Below are positions 21,063-32,158 of a stretch of DNA of 33,376 bases, in pieces. Below the pieces are notes generated by a model. That model was not told the DNA's origin. It ran no database searches and was given only the letters and a program-made list of their open reading frames with translations. The stretch covers positions 26,188-59,563 of the forward strand of contig CDMY01000521.1 of NCBI GenBank assembly GCA_001179505.1. Reading direction: 5' to 3'. Made by a program: the position numbers and the translations under genes. The stretch comes from Vitrella brassicaformis. Its lineage: Eukaryota > Sar > Vitrellaceae. Positions within the stretch are counted from its first letter, which is position 1; every line of letters begins with the position of its first letter.

Positions 21063-22020
21063 CTACGCCTTGCCCTTCTTGCCCTTCTTGCCGCCGCCGC
21101 CCCCCTCACCACCGCCAGCCTCCTGGCCGCCGCCCTCCATGTCCTAAAAGCAAAGCAACCACAGACACGGACACAGACGGCAGATGAGATGGAATGGCAT
21201 AGACGACACCATGTGCGCTGACCAGGCCGACCATCTATCTACGCTATGTGAGTGATGTGCCCTAGTTAGGTCACTCTCTCACTCACCTTCTTGTAGGTGA
21301 GTCCGCACTTGCCGCAGTAGAAGCGGTCGAAGTGGTTTGCGAAGAAAATGCCGCTGCCGCAGATCTCGGCGGGGCACTCCTTCCGCAGACGGGAAACCTT
21401 GCCCGCGTTGTCCACCTTGTAGTACTTCAAAATCGCCAACTTCACCTGCACAACCACAACCACACACAGACAGACAACACAGAGAGAGAAAGAGAGGTGA
21501 GCACGTCTGTCTGTCTGGCGGATGACCGACCGACCTTCTTCTTTTTGTGTTTTGGTTTCTTTGGTTTGGTGTAGGTCTTCTTCTTCCGCTTCTTGCCGCC
21601 GCCCAACAGATCTCCCGTCACCACAAACAGGGTCGCCTCCTGCACACAGCACAACACAAACCAACCAACCACACAGCTCACAGTGTGTAGGTGAGGGTCT
21701 CGTGTGTGTGGAGTGAATACGGACAGACCAACCCCAGCCCACCCACCTGTTGGATGCCGTAGTCGGCGAGAGTGAAGTCATCCTCGAGCTGAGAGAAGGA
21801 GCCATAAACCAGCCTCTGCTCACACACGGGGATGCCTGAACCAAACACAGCCACAGCACAGCAGACGTCATGCCCGCGTGCCACCACTCCCTCCCTCCCT
21901 CCCTCCCCACCGACCGTAGGTGCTCTCGAGGGTCCCCTTGATGTGGGCGATGGTGGTGTCGGCGGTCACATCCACCGGCAGGGTCTCGCCGCCACACCCA
22001 CGGACAAAGATCTGCGCCAT
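21063..22020 (-). CDS. RPS27A: Ubiquitin-like / 40S ribosomal protein eS31 (S27a) fusion
   Basis: Exons 22020-21915, 21835-21747, 21639-21535, 21445-21287 and 21143-21063 give 179 residues with matching phases. The C-terminal part is eS31: a basic linker ([18 protein letters not shown]), [10 protein letters not shown] and a C4 zinc-binding pattern (CPAEIC then YCGKCGLTY), placing it at the beak of the 40S subunit. The N-terminal part aligns over its length with ubiquitin ([41 protein letters not shown]) but is strongly divergent. Of ubiquitin's seven lysines, only the K27 position is kept. The RLRGG end is replaced by TGDLLGGG, so cleavage to free ubiquitin is doubtful. A Gly/Lys-rich tail ([14 protein letters not shown]) extends past the usual eS31 end. 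It lies head to head with cysteinyl-tRNA synthetase. Confidence 0.93.
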
Positions 22021-22201
22021 TCTGGAGCCAATTGCGCTGGGATCTGGGAACACTTGGACTGCCACAGCTGGTGCCCTCACGCAACAATCGCCATCCTCCA
22101 CAGCCTGCGTCGTTTTCAAGCTCGCAGGAAAGACGCGATCTGCGAGCTTTTGTCTTTTCTGGCAAAAGCCGAACGTAGACAGTAGACACCGTAGACAGTG
22201 T
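22021..22201. promoter_or_regulatory. Shared upstream region of eS31 and cysteinyl-tRNA synthetase
   Basis: 181 bp lie between divergent start codons of two translation genes, a layout that could support co-expression. A short imperfect repeat of GTAGACAGT occurs at 22172-22200. No TATA box was seen. Confidence 0.4.
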
Positions 22202-24396
22202 ATGCTGTATGAGATCTCAGCAGCAACAAGGAGCTTTGGTCCAGTTCGTCGCGCTTTCCTTCATCCAGCTGTGACGCATCGTCCTGCCTCGCCGGTCAGC
22301 TGCATGGGGGACGCTCCAGCGGCCTCAGCGGCCTCAGCCGAGAGATCTCGCCTCCCTCCGTGGAACCCGCCATCTCGTGAAGGCAAGTTCGTCACAGGCC
22401 TGCACATGAGCAACAGCCTCACCGGGCAGAAAACCGAGTTCATTCCCCACAGCGGCCGCACCGTCAAGTGGTACGGCTGCGGCCCGACCGTCTACGACGC
22501 CGCGCACCTTGGCCACGCGCGGACCTACGTTGGCTTCGACATCCTGCGGCGCATTATGGGTGAGTACTTCGGCTATGACGTTAAGATGGTCATGAATATC
22601 ACCGACATCGACGACAAGATCATCAAGCGGAGCCAGGAGGGCGGGGGCGACTTCAGGGAGCTGGCGCGGCACTGGGAGGCGGAGTTCTGGAGTGACATGG
22701 CGGCCTTGAACGTGATGGCGCCGGACGTCATCACCAGGGTGTCTGAGTATGTGGACGAGGTGGTGGGGTTCATCCAGAAGATCATCGACAACAAATACGC
22801 CTACGAGTCCAGCGGGTCCGTCTACTTCGATGTGGCGGTGAGTGAGCTGACCAGACAGACCACAGCCTGCAGGGCAGCGAAGAAGCAACCGACCGGCCGA
22901 CCACCACACATTCTCTGCTGTGCTGTTGTCTGTGTGTGTGTGCAGGCCTTCAAGAGCAGCGGTCAGCACGTGTACGGGCGCATGGAGCCCTGGTCGATCA
23001 ACGACCAGAACAGGTGTGTGCAGAGGGAGGGAGGGAGGGAGGGAGGCAGGGATGCCGCGTGCGTGACTGTGTGTCTGTTTGTGCCGGCCGGCCACACAGG
23101 GTGCTTGAGGGGGAGGGCGAGTTGGGTTTCGTCAGCCACAAGCGCAACCCCTTCGACTTTGCCCTCTGGAAGAAGGCAAAACCTGGCGAGCCCTCCTGGC
23201 CATCACCATGGGGCGAGGGGCGGCCCGGTCTGTCACCACACCACCACCACAGACACACAGACAGACACACACACAGACAGACAGACAGACAGATATGTGT
23301 TGTTGTGTGGTGTTTTGTGTGTCATCAGGTTGGCACATAGAGTGCTCTGCGATGGCAAGTGAGATTCTTGGTTTCCCGATCGACATCCACAGTGGCGGCA
23401 TCGACCTGCGCTTCCCGCACCACGACAACGAGCTGGCGCAGTCCGAGGCTTGCTTCGACAAGCCACAATGGGTACGTGTGGTGCACTGCATAGAAATAAG
23501 CAGGCCAGGCAGGTGTGGGTTGTGTGTGCTGTGTAGGTCAATTACTTTCTGCACACGGGTCACCTGAACATCAATCACCAGAAGATGAGCAAGAGCCTCA
23601 AGAACTTCACCACCATTAAGCAGGCCCTCGATGACCCCCTCATCCGCCCAAGACATATCCGCATCCTTTGCCTCATCAATAGGTAGGTGATGCACCGCAC
23701 CCACCCAACACACACAGACACCACACCACACACAGAGACAGATGGCCTCCCTCTCTCCCTCCCTCCCTCCCTCCCTCCCTCTGTGTGTGTGTCTGTGTAG
23801 ATGGGACAGTGAGATGAACTTCACGCCCGGTGTGGAGGGCATGCGTCAGGCGATCGACATCGACACCAAGTTCATGAAGTTCTTCGGCTTCGTCAATAAC
23901 TTCATGCGCAAGACCTCCCTCAAGGACGAGCAGAAGTGGCGGCCGCAGGAGCAGAAACTCGCCGACGCCATCGACCAGAGGATCAACGACGTGAGCAGAC
24001 AGAGAGAATGGAGGGCTGGATGGATAATGGGTTGGTTGTGACTGTGGGTGTGGGTGTGTTATGTTCTCATGTTGGTCAGGTGCACATGGCTCTGTGTGAC
24101 AACTTCAACACACCACAGGCGATGCTCGCGTTGCAGGTGCGTACGCGCATCAGATCAGCTCAGAGAGGCGACAAGCATGCGTGTGGATGTGGATGTGTGT
24201 GTCGTGTGTCGTGTGTGGTGGGTGTCTGTATGGTGCGTGCAGTCGATCATGTCGGAGGTCAACACGTACATCAACGAAACCAGCGAGGGTCACATCCGCA
24301 TTCCCCTCGTCCAAAAGGCAGCCACATTCGCCTTCAAAATGATGAAGGTCCGTTCAGCCTCCTGAGCGCCTGGCTGCCCCACTCACTGGGTATCAC

Positions 24397-24429
<33 letters not shown>

Positions 24430-25587
24430 CAGGTGTTCGGTGTGGTTGTGGGTGACGTCGAGGAGCTCAACTATGACGGCGGCGAGGCGGCCGACGACCA
24501 GAAGGCCATCGAGCCCATCGTCGACTGCCTCGCCAACTTCAGACGACACGTACACACATCCACACATCCATCCATCTTGCGTGTTGATCCATCCATCCAA
24601 CAGACGCGCCTGAGTGCCCAGAAGATCCTCAAGGCCGCATCATCGGCCCACAATGGTGTCCCACCACCAGCAGCAGCAGCAGCAGCAGGAGTCTCCGACA
24701 CAGATGGGTCGGTCAAGGATCTGGCCAAGGGGATTCTGTGCCAGTGCGACAGCCTGCGTGACGAGGAGCTGCCGAACCTTGGCATTCAGCTGGAGGACAG
24801 GCCCGATGGCTACATCTGGAACAAAGTCTCCAAGTGAGTGGATGGGTGGCTTTGGCTGCACGGCACATGTAGCTCTCTGTTTATGTCTGTCTATGTGTGT
24901 GTGTGTCTGTGTGTGTATGTGTGTGTGTGTGCATCAATCAATCGACCAGGGAGCAGCTGCTGGCGGAGCGGCAGAGGAAGCAGGAAGAGGAGGACCAGAA
25001 GCGAAAACAAAAAGAGGAAGCCGCACGGCAGCTGGTACGCACCAGCCAGCCTCCACACACACACACACACTCCCTCAGCCACCACTCACTCACTGTGTGT
25101 GTCCCGCCCGCATCAACCACAGGCCCAGCAGCGTGCCAAGAAGGAGGCCGAGGCGCGTGTGCCGACCGAGCAGTACTACTCCACCTTCAAGGCTGACGAG
25201 TTCAGCGAGTTCGATGGCGAGGGGCTGCCCACGCTCGACGCCAAGGGAGAGCCCGTGTCCAAGTCGCAGAGGGACAAGATGCGCAAGGTACACACGCATA
25301 AATAGCAGAAGACAGACACAGAGAGGGGGGCAGGGGGGCAGGGAGGGATGGGATGGAATGCAATGCATTGGATGCACCATCCATCCATCCATCGCCCATT
25401 GTGTTGTGTTGTGTGTTGTGTGTTGTGTCTTATCCATTGTTGTCAGTTTTTGGTCAAGCATAAGAAGGCGCACGAGGAGTGGCTCAAGAGCAGCGGTGGG
25501 GGCGGCGGGGCCGCATCTGCGGCTGCAGCGGCATCGGCCAACGGTAATGCGCCAGGGCCGGCGTCCTCGGCATCGGCCGGCTCATGA
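22202..25587 (+). CDS. CARS: Cysteinyl-tRNA synthetase, eukaryotic type
   Basis: Thirteen exons: 22202-22837, 22946-23013, 23100-23227, 23329-23471, 23537-23682, 23801-23990, 24080-24136, 24243-24347, 24433-24549, 24604-24833, 24950-25034, 25123-25287 and 25447-25587; all phases agree. It charges tRNA-Cys with cysteine. Class I signatures are present: the HIGH-type motif in [24 protein letters not shown] in [12 protein letters not shown], and zinc ligands in [15 protein letters not shown] and FPHHDNE. The [19 protein letters not shown] block and the Lys/Glu-rich C-terminal region ([30 protein letters not shown]) are typical of eukaryotic cytosolic enzymes; a Gly/Ala-rich tail follows. Two in-frame ATGs are possible. 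From 22202 (736 residues) there is a basic, Ser/Ala/Arg-rich leader that resembles an organelle presequence; from 22304 (702 residues) the protein looks cytosolic. Confidence 0.95.
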
Positions 25588-26167
25588 AGGGAAATAGACA
25601 GACCACCATATCGGCTGCTCTGCTCTGGTGGTGGTGGTGGTGCGGTGTGTCCGTGGGGCGCCTTATCTATCATGGTACGTGTGTGTGTTGGTGGCCTGCC
25701 TGCCTGCCTGCCTCTGCGATCAGTCATCTCATCGGTCGGTAGACAGACAGGCTGAGAGAGAGGGCAAGGAATTAAGCCAGCTGTCTATTGCGTGCAGCTG
25801 ATTGAGCGTGTGGGTACCCCTGTGTGTGGTGCTGTGCCTTGTATGGTGATGATGGATGGACGTATGGACCAAACAAACTCGTGTCTGTCTGTCTGTCTGT
25901 CTCAAGTATGTTGATGGATCGGATGCATTTGATGTCATACCGGCACCAACACACACACGAACACACACGCGCACAGCACAGCAAAGGCAGCTACTCCATC
26001 CATCCATCCATCCCACCCGTAAGTAAATCACACACGATTATGAACGGCTCGCTACGCTTGCTTCACCAACTAAGAAAGAGTCTTCATGATCTATCTATAG
26101 CAGAAGGGTAGACAGACGTACCTCACTCCCTCACAGTGGTTGGTTCCTTCCTCCTTCCTTCAACTAC
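25588..26167. other. Intergenic region between convergent genes
   Basis: Holds several short tandem repeats: (TGG)n near 25627-25642, (TGCC)n near 25696-25713, (GTCT)n near 25882-25902 and (CATC)n near 25996-26012. No coding or RNA feature was recognised. Confidence 0.5.
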
Positions 26168-27524
26168 CTACGGTCTGCCTGACAGTGTCTCTGTCAGCAC
26201 CTCAAAGCCCCCTGGCAAGAGGTCCGGGGGTGTCTCATCTTCCACGCAGGGGATGCCCATAGAGCCGGCCAACGAAGATATTGTAGATACGTAAGCCCAG
26301 CCCATCGGAGGGATGTACAGCCCCATAAGGCTGCCGTTGTACTTTTTCCGCCTCTTGGTGCTGTTCCGCCTCTTGGTGCTGTCGAAACCTACACACACAC
26401 ACACACAGACACACACAGACACGCACAGACACCCACAGACACAGGGATGGATGAGAGACAGACAGGCAGGCAGGCAGGCAGACAGACAAGTGCATGCGAC
26501 ACAGGCACACACACGTTCTGGCTCGCCGATAGCGTGGAACAAGTCAATGTAGAAGTCCGCAAAGCTCCTCGTGTCCTGGCAGTCCTCCTGCGCGGCGCGA
26601 TGACACTCCACCATCGTGAGCAGCTTGCTGATGGATGATATATATATGGATGCGATGCAGACAGACAGACAGACAGACAGACAGACAGGAGGGAGACCAA
26701 CAAGACAGACAACACACCCACCCCATCCGTGTGTGTGTGTGTGTGTGCGTCTAATCGATGTCTGTCGCTCAGTCAGTGACTGATGCCCACACTCACTCAG
26801 TCACTCAGTCACTCACTGACCCACCTGTCGATAGAGGCGTGCAGACGGCCGTCCCTCCACTCGATGTGGTCGGCAATGGCCCGGATGATGTCCTCATCCT
26901 CCAGCTGGTCTATCATATCCTCGTCGCAGTACCCCGTGTTCCAGAGAGCTGAGCGGATGTACCACCTGAAGACCTTCATCATGCACAGCTCCCCTCGGGA
27001 CACCCAGTAGTCGGCTTGCAGTCTGCAAGTGAATGAAATGAGCAACACACGATGGCCGGCGATGGATGGACGCTCCCTGCCTGTCTGCCTGCCTGCCTGT
27101 CTGCCTTCCTGCCTTGTTGACCTGTCAAGGTATCTATCCTTCTCCCGAAACACGTGGTACCAGCCATACAGCCCCGCAGTATGCTGCTGCATCTGCACCG
27201 CATCCATCCAGCCATGGAGCCGGACGACACTCATGAGCACAAAGCACTGACATCGCAGCCGTGCGTGTGTACCTGAAACAAATCATCCCGGTGCTTGCTG
27301 ACCGCACCAACACCGGCGTCTGCCGCTTGTTTGACCATGTGACCTTCGGGAGCCTTCGGTGTCTGCATCATGTGCAGCACGAGATGCTGGCGGAGCCTCG
27401 CGATGAGGGGACTGCGTGAGCGGAGAGGGCCAGGCGGCGAGAGATACGCAGGGTGATGACTCGTGTTGCCGCGTGGGATGATGAGGGCCAGAACAAAGCC
27501 GAACCAAGCAGGGTTCCTTTTCAT
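26168..27524 (-). CDS. Orphan protein with signal-like N-terminus
   Basis: Exons 27524-27273, 27246-27122, 27022-26825, 26627-26515 and 26388-26168 give 302 residues. Three introns show good phase agreement and canonical ends. The first would be only 26 nt (27247-27272, GTACAC to GTCAG), so that junction is questionable and may instead mark an alternative structure. The N-terminus (MKRNPAWFGFVLALIIPRG) resembles a signal peptide or short anchor. The middle is alpha-helical and rich in Trp, His and Tyr (RLHGWMDAVQMQ, GLYGWYHVFREKDRYL, KVFRWYIRSALWNTGY), followed by an acidic segment (DEDMIDQLEDEDIIRAIADH). The last exon has a tandem repeat STKRRNSTKRRKK from an 18-bp duplication and then a Gly/Pro-rich end. 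No family is recognised. Confidence 0.6.
26657..26688. repeat. (CAGA)n microsatellite in an intron
   Basis: About eight CAGA units inside intron 26628-26824 of the orphan gene; on the sense strand this is (TCTG)n. An (AT)n run (26638-26647) sits next to it. Confidence 0.9.
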
Positions 27525-28529
27525 TCACTCGCCTCGTTTGCCATTCTAAGCTCGCATTCATTGCCGATCGCGCGGCTTTCTCCCATTGCAGGGGGGCGGG
27601 AAGGCGGCTGAGGTGCTCAGCTAAACCCTAATAATGCGTGGGGTTTGCGAATTTCGTGAATGCGCGCGTGTGTGTGCACAGCTCCATGAGCAGCTCATGG
27701 CGCACACCCCCGCGACGAGAGAGGCCACGCACGAGTGTTTGCTGCGTTAGCTAGTATGAGGAGGAGGTGGGACAGCTGTTGGTTGGCCTGGTGTGCGCGT
27801 CTGTAGGACGTTTGCAATTGTACGTCGCAGGAGTGTTGTGCCCTCTCTGTGTTGCGCGTGCGTTGGTGGCCTGCATGCCTCTCCGATGAACCATCGTGAT
27901 GGACCAGATGCCTGCCTGCCTGTCTGTCTGTCTGAGAGAAAAGTGTTTTCATTTGGTGCGGGTCACAGGCCGTCCCCAGTCCTCTCGTAAGAAGACACCA
28001 CCCACACACAGACATGCACACACCACACCACAAGAGGGAATTCGCAATAATTAGGGCCATGCACGCCACGCACAGCCATGAACCAACCAACGTCAATCGG
28101 CACCCACAGCAGCGCAGCACAGTCCAAATGAATGGGTAGCCTGATAATATGATCTGGCTGCCCGCGTCATCAAAGACACACACCCACATCCTACATCTCC
28201 CACGCCACGCCACGCCCTCTCCCCTGCACACTTCAGCACACCAATCATCGAGACACGCATCTGCAATATGTCAATCAACAGGCTTTGAAACGAAAGACTT
28301 CGACCGACAGACAGACAACACATCTCTCTCCCCTCCCTCCCTCCCTCCCTCCCTCGAGCCCCCTTTGATAAACACACAGACCAGTGTATGGTGTGGCATA
28401 CACTTCAGTGAGTCATGCCCGCACTGTCTTGTCTGTCTGCGCATCCACACATACACACACACACACAAACGCGCCAACGGGCCACATTCGGCCCACTGCT
28501 GCACTCACTCGCTGACTCGCTGCCTGCAG
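27525..28529. other. Gene-free kilobase between two minus-strand genes
   Basis: Upstream of the orphan gene and downstream of the AP2 gene. It contains AAACCCTAA at 27623-27631, matching the plant telo-box and the TTTAGGG telomere unit, and a (CTCC)n run near 28331-28354. Open frames are present but look like low-complexity shadows. Confidence 0.45.
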
Positions 28530-31172
28530 TCACCCTCCCCCTGGGGCCGGTGGCTTCAAAATCGGCACCAACAGCTTGTCAGGCTTGTCGTCAAGCGGCT
28601 TGTCGTCAAGCGTGTCGCCGCCCCTCTCTCTCTCCATCCTGGCAATCGGTGCCGGGTCAGTCGCCTGCCAAATTGTCGCCTGCCTCTGTGCCACCTCCCT
28701 CGCCCTCTGATAGCCCCCCTCCTCTCGACATGAGATCTCGCTCTCGACCTGCCCTCGCGAGATGAGCAGAAAGGTGTCTCGGGTGGGGTCGTAGACAGTC
28801 AGCTTCCTGGCCTTCCGGCGGGGGCTGTGCTTGGCCGCCAGCTGCTCGTCGCCCGGGGCTGCCGGGCCGTCACCTAGCATGGGCCATGGGTGTGGGTGCA
28901 GGTGTGGGCTGGTGTGTGGGTTGACGCCGCTGCCTGCAGGAGGCGGCAGCGGCGCCACATACAACTTGCCGTTGGGGGCCCGCTCCTTGGAGGCGCGCTT
29001 CTTGGAGCCACGACCGGCATCGTCGGCCCGCCTCCGCTTCTTCTTGCCCTTCATGAGGTTGAGGGTCGTTTTGAGGTTGTCAGCCGTCGGAAGGGCCGAG
29101 AGGATGCGCCCGAGCGGGTCATTATCATCCTCTGCCGCTGTGGCTGGTGGGGGCGCCATCAGCGAGGACGCGTCCCCCCTCCTGCTGCGCGTCGCAGAGC
29201 CGAGGGCCCGCCGCCTTGAAAAACGCGTCTCGGGTTGTGAGTGCGAATGCGCCGCGGTCAATGGACACGACGGCTCGCTCCTGCTGCCCCCACCATGCTC
29301 GTCGTCCTCTGAGTGATGGGAGCTGCCTGGAGGGGGTGAGGGGGAGGGGGAGGGTGACGGCTCGGATGCCCACGAGGATGTGGAGAGTGCGATCAGCGCC
29401 AGGGCGGCCTCGCTCTCCGAGTCGTCGGGGGGCTTTGGGGGGGACGGAACGGCACCACACGAATCTGATGACGGAGAGGCAGGCACATCGAACACAGGCA
29501 GGGCAGCAGTGTGTGCACGATTCCTGCAGCGCACCTCTCAGCTCGACTGGCGGGGTGGATGGCAAAGACGAGTGTGACGAAGCCTCGGGAGGGGTGCAGG
29601 GGTCTGCACAGCACACATGAAGGACACAGACAGACAGACAGACAGGCAGGCACGGGAGTGCTGCAGGAAGCCAGCCAGAAACAACACCCCTCCATAAATA
29701 CCTGTTTTGTCTGTGCCCTTCTTGCTGCTGACGCCAAGGAGCTCATTCTGCTTGCGCATCATGACCGCCAAAGAGCGAAGCCAGTTGATAGCACGATTCC
29801 GCGCACCCTGACAGAGAGACAAGAGACCATGTCAGCGCCTTCCTTCCCCGTGTGTGACGCATCACATCAACCCACCCACCCCACCCACCTCAAACCCAAG
29901 CACATCGCTTCTGAAGACGGCTCGCCGCTCGACCACAGCAACATCGCCCTCGGGTGGTCTGGGGCCGGGGCAGGGGGCCGTCCAGCTGGTGCCGTCCCAC
30001 GTCAGCAGCCGCATGTACTCCTCCGCACGCCCCGCCGCACCCATCTCCCACAGCTGCCGCCACACGGGTCCGTTGAAGTCTGGTAGCGGCTCAACCGGGT
30101 CTTTCCAGTCCTTGGCGTCGTCCGGTCTGCGGCCCTCCATCCACTGCAGGAAGCTGACGGCAGAGGAGTGTGTTGGAAAGGACCGCGTGTGCTGGTTGCC
30201 GTCGGGGTCCATCCAGGTGGCCCACCACATCTTGGCGGTGCTGTCCCACAGGACAGAGGTAGAGGTGGACGGCGCAGAGGAAGAGCGGTTAGCTGCTGGG
30301 GCGGGAGTGGGCTGGGGCACGGGGGGAGAGGGTTTGTCTGCCGCCGATGGCATGGGGTGGTGAGGCTGCTCTGGTTCCCGTGACGCTTCACTCGTCGGTC
30401 CACCACCACCACCACCAGCACCAGCACCAGCACCAGTCCCGCAAGCAGCCCTCTCTCCTCTGTCTGTCATCTTCGGCGTCGTCAGGTCGATGGTCGGGCT
30501 GGGCTGCTTGGCGGCGGACTTGCCGTGGGTGTCTGAAGCGGACGAGTTGCTCGTCTGGAAGAGCTTGCTGACGTACTGGACAAAGGCGGGTGGTGGGGCG
30601 GACGGCAGAGGGGGGATGGCCGGGATCGACAGCGATGGCTGCTGCTGTGGCGAGGGCTGCGGGGAGGGGCTGGCAGAGGAGGGGGAGGAGAGAGAGGGAG
30701 GCGGACATGACGACGGCCTCTCAGGAGCGGCACCTGCACACAAAGACACACACACTCACACAATCTGAACCCTTTTGTCGTTTCGCCGTTTCGCCTGCCT
30801 ACCGTTGATCATAGTGGCTGCCGGTGCGTCTCGCATCGTCTGCAGCCCCATGTGCCTCTCCCTCTCCCTCCTGACGGCCAACACGGCCCCCCGAATGTGA
30901 TCCTGGAAGTGGCGGCACGTCTGCTGCATATTAATTTCGCCCCTGAGCTGCATGCTCCGCATCGACGCAAGCACCCCCAGCACGTCCGGCTGCAGCATCT
31001 GCTCCACGATGAGGTCGGTGTCGGTGGCCGGGCCGCCTGGGATGTGAGCCTTGAGCTGCGTGATAGCCCCTCGCAGGTAGGCCAGGAGTTTGGTGTGGTC
31101 GTTGGGGATAATCCAGACGGCTTCTTCTGCAGCGGGCGGGGCTGCCGGTGTAGGGGAAGGATGGTGCGCCAT
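28530..31172 (-). CDS. AP2-domain (ApiAP2-like) putative transcription factor
   Basis: Exons 31172-30803, 30733-29889, 29807-29702, 29603-29535 and 29464-28530 give 774 residues; all phases agree. Residues about 283-325 (VLWDSTAKMWWATWMDPDGN, then TRSFPTHSSAVSFLQWME) fit the AP2 fold: W.....K.W.A.W strands and a terminal helix. AP2 proteins are the main lineage-specific transcription factors of apicomplexans and relatives. A helical N-terminal domain (about 20-110, HTKLLAYLRGAITQLK, EQMLQPDVLGVL) might correspond to an accessory AP2-associated domain; this is uncertain. Pro/Ser-rich disordered regions follow, then a basic NLS-like cluster (KGKKKRRRADDAGRGSKKR). Near the C-terminus, KLTVYDPTRDTFLLI followed by GGYQRAREVAQRQ could be a second, degenerate AP2. 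Exon 4 is 69 nt and intron 4 is 70 nt. Confidence 0.75.
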
Positions 31173-32158
31173 CGATGGGTCTGCAGGCAGGGTGCCCTTG
31201 GTGTCGTGACACTGTCGTTCGCTCTTTTGTCGCCGGACAATTTAAAATTTGATAACGCCCGTCAGCCGTTAGGCCAACGCTTCTTTGGCGTAGGGGCGGA
31301 CAAATCAAGCAACCACAGGTCTGCAGCAAGTGAAGACCAGCAGTGTGAGGAGAGCCCCTCCCTGCCTCCGTCACATACGGCCTATCCACAACCGAGAAGG
31401 AAAGCCCTGCCCCTCCGTGGCCTGTCTGTCGAACATTCTCCATGACTGCACCCCATCCTGAATCATAGTTCATCGAGAGCGATTGATCGGAGCAGCCAGG
31501 ATAGCGATCAAACTCCTCTTTGTGCTGCTGTCGGTGTGGTGCCTGGCCCGCTGCAATGCACTTGACGTCGACCGCAAACACAAGGACGGTGTAGGTGAGT
31601 GAATCCACTTTACCTCTCTTGGCTGCATGATGATGGCATAGGTGAGGTGTCTGTGTGGCCGACCACCGGGTGCAGCTGCAGATAGCCAACACCCCACACA
31701 GTCGACCCTCGCCGGTCAGTCACTATTGTGCCGGCAGAGATAGTCAGCGAGCCCTCTCCACCAAATCAAATGAGGCGATTGTCTGTCTGTCTGTCCGTCC
31801 GTCTGTCCTTCTCTGTGTGTTGTCAGGGCATCAGTGACGTCGATGACAGTAGTGCGACAAGACCACTGAGTGCACTGCACGGCCTTCAACCGGCCCGCCG
31901 CAAGTGTGTGTCTCGACGACACATGGATGCGCACACCGCAAAAACCAGTCACGTCAAGTGGCTTGCTTTCAGCCAGCCAGCCAGCCAGCCAGCCATAGAA
32001 TCCCATCTCGTCTCGGTCCGACAGCCACACACACATCCGAGCCACACACACACACACTGAAGCGAAGGCGCAGTAACGCCCCCGATACCGCCATACATGT
32101 ACTGGTACACACACTTCGGCCGATCTGTCCACGCCCCTCGATCGACGCACTGATCCCC
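31173..32158. other. Intergenic region with possible uncharacterised exons
   Basis: Presumed promoter of the AP2 gene at its left end. A signal-peptide-like plus-strand frame lies at 31462-31594, listed separately. A (CAGC)n run is at 31971-31994. No complete gene could be built. Confidence 0.4.
31462..31594 (+). other. Candidate exon encoding a signal-peptide-like sequence
   Basis: The plus-strand frame reads ARIAIKLLFVLLSVWCLARC followed by NALDVDRKHKDG and ends at a strong donor, GTAG|GTGAGT (31594/31595). Composition and the CNA-L site look like a secretory signal. There is no in-frame ATG between the stop at 31459-31461 and this sequence, so an upstream exon would be needed. Possible downstream acceptors near 31641, 31681 and 31827 give only very short continuations. 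Confidence 0.2.

Noticed and set aside
25588-26167. CRISPR-like array of short repeats
   Set aside because: The repeats are ordinary di- to tetranucleotide microsatellites without spacers of regular length, in a eukaryotic context.
27695-28231. Hydrophobic minus-strand frame in the 1-kb gap before the AP2 gene
   Set aside because: Cys/Val-rich because of TG repeats; no good start context or partner exon.
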